Origin: Blastocatellia bacterium
GTDB taxonomy: Bacteria > Acidobacteriota > Blastocatellia > Chloracidobacteriales > JADJPF01
Length of the DNA: 64,000 nucleotides
NCBI GenBank assembly: GCA_016713405.1
Contig: JADJPF010000027.1
Span: 62,001-126,000 of the forward strand
Direction: 5' to 3'
Shown: one piece after another, positions 35,299 through 42,612 of the stretch
Layout of the letters: each line of letters starts with the position of its first letter
Position numbering within the stretch: position 1 is the stretch's first letter
Notes under the pieces: model-generated
Databases searched by the model: none
What the model saw: only the letters and a program-made list of their open reading frames with translations
Told to the model about the DNA's origin: nothing
Program-made: the position numbers and the translations under genes

Positions 35299-36639
35299 CT
35301 ACTTGCCTGCTGGAAATAGTTTTATCAGTTGATTTACAGCATCATCAAAGCGAATTTTGTCATGAGTACCTTGTTTTAAGTAATTATTTACTGCATCAAT
35401 ACGATCAATAGCAAAATCAACTTTAGGATCGCTACCACGTTTATAAGCTCCAATTAGGATTAAGTCTTTTTCTTTTTCATAAGTTGCAAGAACTTCTCTA
35501 AGTTTAGCAGCAGCAGCAATATGTGGTTTACCTGCAACAAAATTTTGTACACGGCTAACACTATCAGAAATATTAATTGCTGGGTAATGGTTACGTGCAG
35601 CCATAGCGCGGGAAAGAATAATATGACCATCCAAAATTGAGCGAACTTCATCGGCTACTGGTTCATTCATATCATCGCCTTCTACAAGTACAGTATAAAA
35701 AGCAGTTATAGAACCTTTGTCAGAATTACCAGTGCGCTCTAATAGTTTAGGAAGTTCAGAAAATACTGAAGGAGGGAAACCACCTCTAGCAGGGGGTTCG
35801 CCAGTTGCTAAACCTACCTCACGTTTAGCACGAGCAAAACGAGTGGCAGAGTCCATCATTAACATTACTTTTTTGCCTTTATCGCGGAAATACTCAGCAA
35901 TTGCTGTTGCAACATAAGCTGCTTTTAGACGAATTAATGACGATTCATTAGAAGTTGCAACAATCACAACAGAACGTTTTAAGCCTTCTGGCCCAAGGTC
36001 ATTATCTAAAAAGTCTCTGACTTCACGACCACGCTCACCGATTAGTGCAATAACATTAATTTCAGCTTCTGTATTACGGGCTATCATTCCAAGTGTAGTA
36101 GACTTACCAACACCAGCAGCAGCAAAGATTCCAATACGTTGGCCTTGTCCAACTGTAAGCAATCCATCTATTGCTCGGATGCCTATTTCCATTGGCTTTA
36201 ATACACGCTCACGTTTCATTGGGTCAGGTGGGTCATTATGAACAGGATATTCCATTGAACAATTTAATGGGCCTTTAGTTGCTACATCTATAGGCTCGCC
36301 TAAACCATTTAATACACGTCCTAATAATTCATCACCAACCTTAACTGTTAAAGAATAGCCTGTTGGGATAACTTCGCAATTCATACCAATATTGGTAAGA
36401 TCTCCTAAAGGCATTAATAAAACTTCGCTATCACGAAATCCAACTACTTCAGCTTTAACAGGTTGTGAACTATGAGGAGTGTTTATTAAACAAAGTTCCC
36501 CTACCCATACTTCTGGAACTGCGGCTTTAACAATTAAGCCGACTAAACCAGTTACTCTACCACGCACTTCTACTGGGGAAATGGTATCTATATCATCTAG
36601 ATAGCGCGAAATGTCAATACCTGTATCTGTCACTGGCAT
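35299..36639 (-). CDS. sctN: T3SS ATPase SctN (FliI/YscN family)
   Basis: 446 residues. Walker A is AAAGVGKS (in GIFAAAGVGKSTTLG), Walker B is VMLMMDS in KKVMLMMDSATRFA, and the family segments REVGLATGEPPARGGFPPSVFSELPKLLERTG, IALIGERGREVRDFLDND and LVEGDDMNEPVADEVRSILDGHIILSR are all intact. The N-terminal hexamer domain covers about 1-95. SctN forms a hexamer that unfolds and releases chaperoned substrates, working with SctL and SctO. The stop is followed after 22 bases by sctO. Flagellar FliI is the closest alternative; the lipoprotein SctJ in the same operon favours the non-flagellar form. Confidence 0.95.
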   Translation of the reverse strand: MPVTDTGIDISRYLDDIDTISPVEVRGRVTGLVGLIVKAAVPEVWVGELCLINTPHSSQPVKAEVVGFRDSEVLLMPLGDLTNIGMNCEVIPTGYSLTVKVGDELLGRVLNGLGEPIDVATKGPLNCSMEYPVHNDPPDPMKRERVLKPMEIGIRAIDGLLTVGQGQRIGIFAAAGVGKSTTLGMIARNTEAEINVIALIGERGREVRDFLDNDLGPEGLKRSVVIVATSNESSLIRLKAAYVATAIAEYFRDKGKKVMLMMDSATRFARAKREVGLATGEPPARGGFPPSVFSELPKLLERTGNSDKGSITAFYTVLVEGDDMNEPVADEVRSILDGHIILSRAMAARNHYPAINISDSVSRVQNFVAGKPHIAAAAKLREVLATYEKEKDLILIGAYKRGSDPKVDFAIDRIDAVNNYLKQGTHDKIRFDDAVNQLIKLFPAGK

Positions 36640-36664
36640 AAATAACCTCGCTATTTACAGAATA

Positions 36665-37408
36665 TTACTTAATATGACCGGCACGCTTAAGAAGCACTCT
36701 TTCCATAACTTCTAATTGTGTTTTAAGTTGTGCGTTTACTACTCCAGCATCCGATTCAATAATACAACCGCCTGGTTGCACTTTAAGATCACTTTGAAAA
36801 TCAATAATTTTTGACTGTCCTACTCGATTAAGTAATTGATCCCGTGCTTTAACTAAATGTTCTAAATCATCAGGATTAACACGAATAGTAATTTTTGTTT
36901 GACTTCGTACTGTTTGAATTGCTTGTGTAACAATATCTGCAATAGTATCAGGATGTTGACGAAGTTCACGTCCGATAATACGTGCTGCTACACGAATAGA
37001 GAGCCGAATCATATCGGATTCTGCTTGAACTAAGACATCGCGTTTTTTTTCTGTCAAATCATAAATTATTTCATTAACTTTGGTAAAACCTTCTTTATAG
37101 CCTTCTTCGCGGGCAGCTTCTAGGATGGATTGGCGTTCTTCTTCAATGGCAAGGCGTTCTTGGTCTAATCTTTGCCATTCTTCTTCTATTTGAAGGCGTT
37201 GGGCTTCGATTTCTGGTTGCGCACTTTCAATAATTTGTTGGGCTTTTTCCTGAGCGTCTCTAATAATGCGTTGAGCTTCTCCTGTAGCATCATAAACAAC
37301 GCCTTTAATTACAGAAGATTCCACAGCTTTGCTAAAGGGTTCCTCTGGTATAGAAGGACGTTCAGCACTTTTAATTATTTTACCTTTAACAATTCTATTT
37401 TCACTCAA
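36665..37408 (-). CDS. sctL: T3SS ATPase stator SctL (FliH/YscL family)
   Basis: 247 residues. A polar N-terminus (about 1-45) leads to a long Gln/Glu-rich helix (about 50-110, AQRIIRDAQEKAQQIIESAQ, then EEERQSILEAAREEGYKEGF). This is the FliH/V-ATPase subunit E-like architecture. The C-terminal domain (about 125-245) has RLSIRVAARIIGRELRQHP, VRSQTKITIRVNPDDLEHL and the GGCIIESDAGVVNAQLKTQLEVMERVL end, where the GGC-IES-G-x-VDA motif is nearly canonical. SctL links SctN to the SctQ pods. It sits between the FliG-like gene and sctN, the flagellar fliG-fliH-fliI order. Confidence 0.9.
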   Translation of the reverse strand: MSENRIVKGKIIKSAERPSIPEEPFSKAVESSVIKGVVYDATGEAQRIIRDAQEKAQQIIESAQPEIEAQRLQIEEEWQRLDQERLAIEEERQSILEAAREEGYKEGFTKVNEIIYDLTEKKRDVLVQAESDMIRLSIRVAARIIGRELRQHPDTIADIVTQAIQTVRSQTKITIRVNPDDLEHLVKARDQLLNRVGQSKIIDFQSDLKVQPGGCIIESDAGVVNAQLKTQLEVMERVLLKRAGHIK

Positions 37409-37426
37409 AGTTTTAAAATCTCCTTA

Positions 37427-38401
37427 TTAAGCTGATGCGCTGGTAGTTTCACTTTTAGCAGTAGCAGGGATTAAAGGTTGGCGTGTTTGTAAAATATTTG
37501 CTAATGTTTGGTCAACTTGTTCTTTAGAAAAATCTATTAATTCTGGGTCTGCTTGACGAAGCCTAGAGAGCAAATCATAAAAGCGTCCAGATTCTTCAAT
37601 AGAAAACTTTTGGGTTATAAATTTCTGTAAAGTTTCACTTTCTTTTAATAATCCGCCTGCTAGCATTGTTAATCCAGCATCTTCAGTAATAGAGAAATTA
37701 CGTAATTGTTGCGTAGTTAACCAAACTAAAGATTTTTCTGCTAATAAAACGTTTTTTGTTTCTACTTCACGAAGTAACTTTAATCGTCTAACAATTTCCT
37801 TGGAAAAAACTCTAGGAAAGCGTTGGAGTGATGCAACTAATTCATCTCGGTTTATTCTTCGCATTGCTATAGAAATAACTTGCAAGCTCATTTCTCTTAA
37901 CAAAGTACGTAGTCGAGGTGTGTTAAGGCGGGTAAGGGGGTTTTCTCCAGGCAAGATAAAAGTAAACTGACGTACAAAAGCATCTTTTACTACATCTAGC
38001 AAATCAGGAGCAATTTGTGGGGGTTCTGTATAGGTTGAGAGCTTACGAATAGTTCTTTCTGGCAAATGCTGCATTACTTCATTAACTAATTCTGCTGGTA
38101 AGTGGTGAAAAATTACTCGAATAATCGTTGCTGGTTCATTAGCTAGGACAAGAGCAATATGTGAAGGATGAACATCTGTAATTTGACGTAGTAGAAACTC
38201 ACTGCGTAGTGCTTTAAGTCCTGAACTTGAAGCATTGCGACGAGCTTCTTCGGGAAGATCTAAAAATTTTTCTATACGAGGTTTAATTAATTCTTGCTCT
38301 TGACTAGGTAAAAACTTAAAAAGTGATACTGCCTCATCTTTATCTAAGATAAGGGAAATAGTCATTAATGCTTGTAAGTGGGCTGGAAATTGTGTTTCCA
38401 T
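37427..38401 (-). CDS. FliG-like protein in the SctK position
   Basis: 324 residues, cytosolic. The stretch LLRQITDVHPSHIALVLANEPATIIRVIFHHLPAELVNEVMQHLPERTIRKL (about 71-122) resembles the FliG middle domain (EHPQTIALVLAHL...). The start (MTISLILDKDEAVSLFKFLPSQE) resembles the FliG N-terminal domain. The last third is helical without the charged torque motif of flagellar FliG (LFVFEDI and the Arg/Asp cluster). In injectisomes SctK occupies this place and contacts SctD/SctJ; in flagella FliG does. The gene order sctJ, this gene, sctL, sctN copies fliF-fliG-fliH-fliI. It may be an intermediate form. It ends 18 bases before the sctL start. Confidence 0.72.
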   Translation of the reverse strand: METQFPAHLQALMTISLILDKDEAVSLFKFLPSQEQELIKPRIEKFLDLPEEARRNASSSGLKALRSEFLLRQITDVHPSHIALVLANEPATIIRVIFHHLPAELVNEVMQHLPERTIRKLSTYTEPPQIAPDLLDVVKDAFVRQFTFILPGENPLTRLNTPRLRTLLREMSLQVISIAMRRINRDELVASLQRFPRVFSKEIVRRLKLLREVETKNVLLAEKSLVWLTTQQLRNFSITEDAGLTMLAGGLLKESETLQKFITQKFSIEESGRFYDLLSRLRQADPELIDFSKEQVDQTLANILQTRQPLIPATAKSETTSASA

Positions 38402-38404
38402 AGT

Positions 38405-39229
38405 TTATTTTGCTGCTGCTTGGGCTGGTTGACCCTTAGCTCTAAGTGCTACGCTACGTTCACGTTCTAGTTGTGAAACTGTTTCTGCTAATTTACGCAT
38501 ACGAATATAGCTATAAATAAAAAGTCCAGCAAATACAGCAATTGCAGCCATTGCACCTAAGCCAATATATTTAATCATATTATTTTTTAGATTATCAAAT
38601 TGAGCCGCATTTGGTGCAGCTACGGCTTTCATTACTACTTGAACTCTTGTTGGATCTAATCCTTCAATAGACGGAGCAATTATATTACGCACTTCTGCGA
38701 CATCTAAAGGAGGTGTTGCAGTATTATACTTTAATAAAACTGATGCGCTAGGTTGTGTTTGTTTACTTTCTTCAACCAAAGGGTTTGGATTTGGTAAAAC
38801 TACGTGTATTTGCGCACTAACAATACCTGTAATTCTTTCTAAACTTAGCTCTAAAGATTCTTGAATTGCAGCTAGTTTTCTTAATTGCTCTTCAGTAGGA
38901 GTAGGAATTAATGCACCTTCCTTAAAAGCTTCTTTAAGAGGATCTCTTTTAGAACGGGGTAAATCATTTTCATTAAGAATATTTAATGCTTCTACTACTG
39001 CTTTATCACCGATTATATAAGGAGTTTCCAATACAACTGACCAAGTTACTTGATCTTCTGCTCCTACCTTAACTTTATGGGCATTTAGTCCATTACGTTG
39101 TAATAAGACACAAATACGTTGGGCTTCATTTTCTGTTATTTCGGTACAAAGATCTTGATTACGGTTACAAGCACTATTAATAAAGGTAGCAAGCAATATA
39201 AATAAAATAAGACTAAGCTTTCTGAGCAT
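38405..39229 (-). CDS. sctJ: T3SS inner-membrane ring lipoprotein SctJ
   Basis: 274 residues. The signal peptide ends in a lipobox, NSAC (Cys21), so the N-terminus is lipidated. The two ring-building domains of the YscJ/PrgK family follow: LCTEITENEAQRICVLLQRNGLNAHKV (about 27-53) and RKLAAIQESLELSLERITGIVSAQIHVVLPNPNP (about 121-154) with SVLLKYN. One membrane helix lies near the C-terminus (about 229-248). Flagellar FliF is about twice as long with two spans and no lipobox, so this protein marks a non-flagellar system. It follows sctI by 67 bases and precedes the FliG-like gene by three bases. Confidence 0.93.
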   Translation of the reverse strand: MLRKLSLILFILLATFINSACNRNQDLCTEITENEAQRICVLLQRNGLNAHKVKVGAEDQVTWSVVLETPYIIGDKAVVEALNILNENDLPRSKRDPLKEAFKEGALIPTPTEEQLRKLAAIQESLELSLERITGIVSAQIHVVLPNPNPLVEESKQTQPSASVLLKYNTATPPLDVAEVRNIIAPSIEGLDPTRVQVVMKAVAAPNAAQFDNLKNNMIKYIGLGAMAAIAVFAGLFIYSYIRMRKLAETVSQLERERSVALRAKGQPAQAAAK

Positions 39230-39296
39230 GTTATCTTCCTCTTATGAGAGATTACTAGGAATAATTTTAAGGTTATTCCTAGTAAAAATTTCAGGA

Positions 39297-39842
39297 TTAA
39301 ACATTCGTTTGCAAGATAGTTTTAATACCAGAAGAAATTTGATCAACTACTTTGCTAATGATAGTGACATGTTCTGTGATATGGTGCATTTTGGTTTGGA
39401 GTTTAAGCATTTCCATACTATTTACAGGAGTATTAGCATCAATATTATTTAGGATACCTTCTAGAGAAGCCATTTCCTTGTCAATACCTTCTAAATAATT
39501 ACCTACTTTGCCGGTTTCACCTGATGCGCCAACACGGTCTAATTCGGCTCTAAGGTTTTCTAATTTAGAGCGATTATCATAAAAAATGCTTTGGTAGCCA
39601 TTAACTTCATTACCTTGATTTACAACGCGGTCAAACATTTCTTGGGCCTCACGTGAAGACATTTGTAAGAGGTCGCCATTTACATGACCGGTTTCTTTTA
39701 GGTTTTCAACATGTGTTTCTAGCTCTACGCCTTTGGTTCGAGTGGTTTCAAAATCTTCATTAGTAACAACTTTTTTAGTTTCGGTTGCCTGAGAAGTTTC
39801 TGCTACTCTAGTAGCATTACTAACACTAATAGGGTCTACCAT
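39297..39842 (-). CDS. sctI: T3SS inner-rod protein SctI-like
   Basis: 181 residues without signal or membrane span. The N-terminal two-thirds are polar and helical. The C-terminal 45 residues (MEMLKLQTKMHHITEHVTIISKVVDQISSGIKTILQTNV) fit the SctI/YscI end: a helix with a L-x-x-L/M-Q core, then SK-V-x-x-I-x-x-G-I-x-T-I-L-x-x. Usual SctI proteins are 80-140 residues, so this is long. The rod lines the export gate exit and anchors the needle. It is the first structural gene of the operon, after the sigma gene, and directly before sctJ, as in many T3SS loci. No SctF needle gene follows. Confidence 0.72.
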   Translation of the reverse strand: MVDPISVSNATRVAETSQATETKKVVTNEDFETTRTKGVELETHVENLKETGHVNGDLLQMSSREAQEMFDRVVNQGNEVNGYQSIFYDNRSKLENLRAELDRVGASGETGKVGNYLEGIDKEMASLEGILNNIDANTPVNSMEMLKLQTKMHHITEHVTIISKVVDQISSGIKTILQTNV

Positions 39843-39930
39843 ACTTTTTCCTCCAGTTAATATTTCTGATTAAATTTAAGTAAATTAAAGAATTTTTCAA
39901 TAATTAGGAAATAATTCTTAATACAACTGC

Positions 39931-39968
39931 AAATTCAGCAGGTGCTAAATCTAGCACTTACTGAATTT
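39931..39968 (-). terminator. Hairpin after the sigma factor gene
   Basis: AAATTCAG and CTGAATTT pair, with an inner GTGCTA/TAGCAC stem. On the minus strand it lies ten bases after the sigma stop and before sctI. The T-run is poor (GAATTTGCAG), so it may act as partial terminator or attenuator ahead of the T3SS structural genes. Confidence 0.5.
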
Positions 39969-39977
39969 ATATTTGCA

Positions 39978-40685
39978 TTAAGTAGCACTAACAATACCCC
40001 GATTTTTTAACATTTGGCATAAATGTTGGAGGCATTTAGTATGCAAACGAGAAGTCCAAGATTTAGATAATCCAAGTTTATTTCCTATTTCCTCCAAAGT
40101 TAATCCTTGATAGTAATAAAACTCTATTAATTTTCTTTCTGTATCTGGTAACTGTTCAATAGCTTCACGAATAATTTGACTATATTCTTTAGTTTCATAA
40201 TCTTGATCTGGAGTAGCGCGATTTTCAGGAGTATTAAGAGATTCAGATGATTCTAAAGAAAGCATATAGGCTGAAACAATACCAGAAAACATAGCTTCAA
40301 TTTCTTTTATTTCGTCTTCTGCTCCTTGGCTACGTAATTCACTATTGGAATCTGAATAATGGTGCATTAGCTCATTAGCACTTTGTTCAAAGCGAATCCG
40401 AGCAAATTCAGAGCGAGAAAACCAACCTATCTGACGTAGTCCATCGTAGATTGCTCCTTTGATTCGGTAATAAGCAAAGGTCTTAAAACTTACTCCACGA
40501 CTACGATCAAAACGTTCAACAGCTTCAATCAAACCAATACGACCATACCCAATTAGATCATTAATATCTATTTGGGAAGGAAGTTTAGATACAACTGATT
40601 GAGCAATTGAGCGTACATAGGGTAAATAACGCTCAATTAATTCGTCTCGCTCATCTTCATTGTTGAACATTAAGGCTTGACCCAT
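39978..40685 (-). CDS. FliA/WhiG-type (sigma-28 family) sigma factor
   Basis: 235 residues. Region 2 has LIGYGRIGLIEAVERFDRSRGVSFKTFAYYRIKGAIYDGLRQIGWFSRSEFARIR, a clear sigma-28 (FliA/WhiG) signature, including YRIKGAIYDGLR. An acidic linker of about 60 residues follows. Region 4 reads LPDTERKLIEFYYYQGLTLEEIGNKLGLSKSWTSRLHTKCLQHL, with the helix-turn-helix near the end. Region 1.1 is absent, as in this group. It is the first gene of the T3SS block. Known relatives drive flagellar class 3, sporulation or stress genes; here the T3SS is a likely target by location. No anti-sigma FlgM gene was seen. Confidence 0.85.
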   Translation of the reverse strand: MGQALMFNNEDERDELIERYLPYVRSIAQSVVSKLPSQIDINDLIGYGRIGLIEAVERFDRSRGVSFKTFAYYRIKGAIYDGLRQIGWFSRSEFARIRFEQSANELMHHYSDSNSELRSQGAEDEIKEIEAMFSGIVSAYMLSLESSESLNTPENRATPDQDYETKEYSQIIREAIEQLPDTERKLIEFYYYQGLTLEEIGNKLGLSKSWTSRLHTKCLQHLCQMLKNRGIVSAT

Positions 40686-40804
40686 ATAGCGCGCTCACCG
40701 CGTCAAAAAAAAATTATGGGATAAAAATTTTTTTCCCCAACATTTTGTTGAATGTTTTAATAAATTTTAGGGAATTAAACACTACTTGGATTTTAGTTGT
40801 TTAC

Positions 40805-40823
40805 TAACCGCAGTATAACCGCA
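40805..40823. promoter_or_regulatory. Two TAACCGCA direct repeats upstream of the sigma gene
   Basis: TAACCGCA occurs at 40805-40812 and again at 40816-40823, with an 11-base period, about 120-138 bases before the sigma ATG on the minus strand. In-phase direct repeats of this kind are bound by OmpR- or NarL-type regulators. This is a pattern reading only. Confidence 0.4.
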
Positions 40824-40887
40824 AGGTTAGGTAAACGCAATAACTTTGACAGCAAAGACAGGGATTAAAAAGATGATACCTTTTAAT

Positions 40888-42354
40888 TTAATTTCTTAAT
40901 TTTGCTCCACAATACCAACAAAATTCTGGTTCTGAACCACTACTAGCATAATCATTAGCTGCTGCTTGTGGGCTACCACAAAGTGAACAAAAACCATCAA
41001 CTAAGTTTCCTTGCTGTCCTCTATTAATAGCTGCTTGCATAGCTGATGGAGCAGGTGCCTTAAAAGATGCTGCTGAAGGTACAGATGTAGAAAGTGGAGC
41101 AGTAGCATCCATAAAAGCAGGCTCTTCAAAACGCTTCATAGGTTGGGGAGTTTTAGATAAAGAAAGGCCCATAAATGTTTGGTAACGCTTACGTACACCT
41201 TTTGTTGGAGATGGTTTAGGGACAGGCATATTAATATTTGCTTGTTCATTAATTAAGTCTTCTTGTGAAACACCTGTTGCTTCAGTATTTTTAGAAAAAC
41301 CTAAATTAGTAACTGTAGATGGAGTTGCAGCTTTAGAAGCGGCTGGGTAAGGAGCAATAGAATTTTTAGCTAAATTTTCTGCTACTTTAGGAGGCTCGGT
41401 TAAGGATAAACCAGCAAAAGTGCTATAACGCTTCTTTTTTAACTGACTAGGTGGAGGTGGTGCAGGAGGTGGAGTTAAAAGATCTTCTTTATATTGATTT
41501 AGATCTTGACCACTTTCATTTAAGGATAGACCAGCAAAAGTGCTATATCTTTTCTTAATTTTGCCATGAGTTTTTGAAGGTGTTTTTGGCTGTTCTAGAT
41601 ACTCATTAACTCGGTTAAGATCAACAGGTGGTATTGGACTTGAGGCAAACCCTAATGTTGCATCAGGGGAAAGATTTTCTGAAGTCTCAACAGGGGGATT
41701 GTTATTAGGTGCTGTCCAAGGTGCTTGGCTAATTGATGATGAGGAAGGCAGAAAAGATTGTGTGCTTTCCATATCATGGCTAGATGTATGGCTAACAGCT
41801 TGATTAGGAGATGTAATTGTACTTTTTGGAGCAACAGAAGCATTGGTGCGATTTGGGTCATCTAAATTTAAGTTAGTGGTATTTTGAACTGGTTGAAAAC
41901 TAGGATTGTTTAACATTGGACTAGATATTTCTTTGGCTGGAGTTTGAGTAAAACTTTCTTTACGAGTTGCTACAGGGGTGAAAGTAGGTTCAGGATTAGT
42001 TGATAGAGGTAGACTAATCACACCACTATTTGTTGGTTGCGTTGAAATATTCGCCACTGCACTAGATATAATTTCAGAAGCTTTACTACTAAAATCTAAT
42101 TTAAGATCTTTAGTAGAATTTGCTAAGCTAGAAAAGTTACGAGTAGCTTCTTTTTGTAACATGGCTATATCTTGGCGAAGTTCCTCTATTTGATTAAGAA
42201 CATTTTGCACTGCAAAAAGGGCTGAAGCAAGCCCTACAGTAATAGTGACTACTAGCAAAGCATAAGCTATACCATTGCTAAAAATTAAACCAGTGGTGAC
42301 TAAACCCAAAAGGACAACTGCTATAGCCAAAAAACTAGCGGATGAGCTTTTCAT
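40888..42354 (-). CDS. Membrane protein with zinc ribbon and three KRYxTFxGLSL motifs
   Basis: 488 residues. Two membrane helices (about 6-24 and 30-50) are followed by a coiled coil (about 51-90). A long Ser/Thr/Pro/Asn-rich disordered section covers about 100-450. Within it, the 12-residue motif (K/R)KRYxTFxGLSL appears three times: 267-278, 307-318 and 388-399. The C-terminus is a zinc ribbon with C-x-x-C at 456-459 and 479-482. No family was recognised. The architecture suggests a membrane scaffold whose repeated short motifs dock a partner. FHA proteins lie close by, and each motif carries a Thr in a basic context. It sits between the sigma-28-type gene and the cyclase on the same strand. 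Confidence 0.7.
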   Translation of the reverse strand: MKSSSASFLAIAVVLLGLVTTGLIFSNGIAYALLVVTITVGLASALFAVQNVLNQIEELRQDIAMLQKEATRNFSSLANSTKDLKLDFSSKASEIISSAVANISTQPTNSGVISLPLSTNPEPTFTPVATRKESFTQTPAKEISSPMLNNPSFQPVQNTTNLNLDDPNRTNASVAPKSTITSPNQAVSHTSSHDMESTQSFLPSSSSISQAPWTAPNNNPPVETSENLSPDATLGFASSPIPPVDLNRVNEYLEQPKTPSKTHGKIKKRYSTFAGLSLNESGQDLNQYKEDLLTPPPAPPPPSQLKKKRYSTFAGLSLTEPPKVAENLAKNSIAPYPAASKAATPSTVTNLGFSKNTEATGVSQEDLINEQANINMPVPKPSPTKGVRKRYQTFMGLSLSKTPQPMKRFEEPAFMDATAPLSTSVPSAASFKAPAPSAMQAAINRGQQGNLVDGFCSLCGSPQAAANDYASSGSEPEFCWYCGAKLRN

Positions 42355-42612
42355 AAAAATTTCTCCAAATAGCCATAATAAATAGATAGTTTATAGTAAA
42401 CAATGAATTTATAAAACTATTGCCAACAGACTTAAATTATCAATAGGTAAACTTAGACAAAGATTTTTCTTAGATTTTATTTATGAAACGTTGGAAATAT
42501 ATTAGAAAATTGAAAATGTAATCAAGATAGTCAAGAATTATAATTAAATTTAAAGTTTGATACTAATATATTTTCAATAGTTCTTTAACTTACAGAAAAT
42601 CATAGAGTTAGA

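Noticed and set aside
26729..40685. Reading the block as a flagellar locus
   Set aside because: SctJ is a short lipoprotein rather than FliF; no flagellin, hook, rod or FlgM genes are present; a translocator-type TPR chaperone and a candidate translocator lie in the operon.
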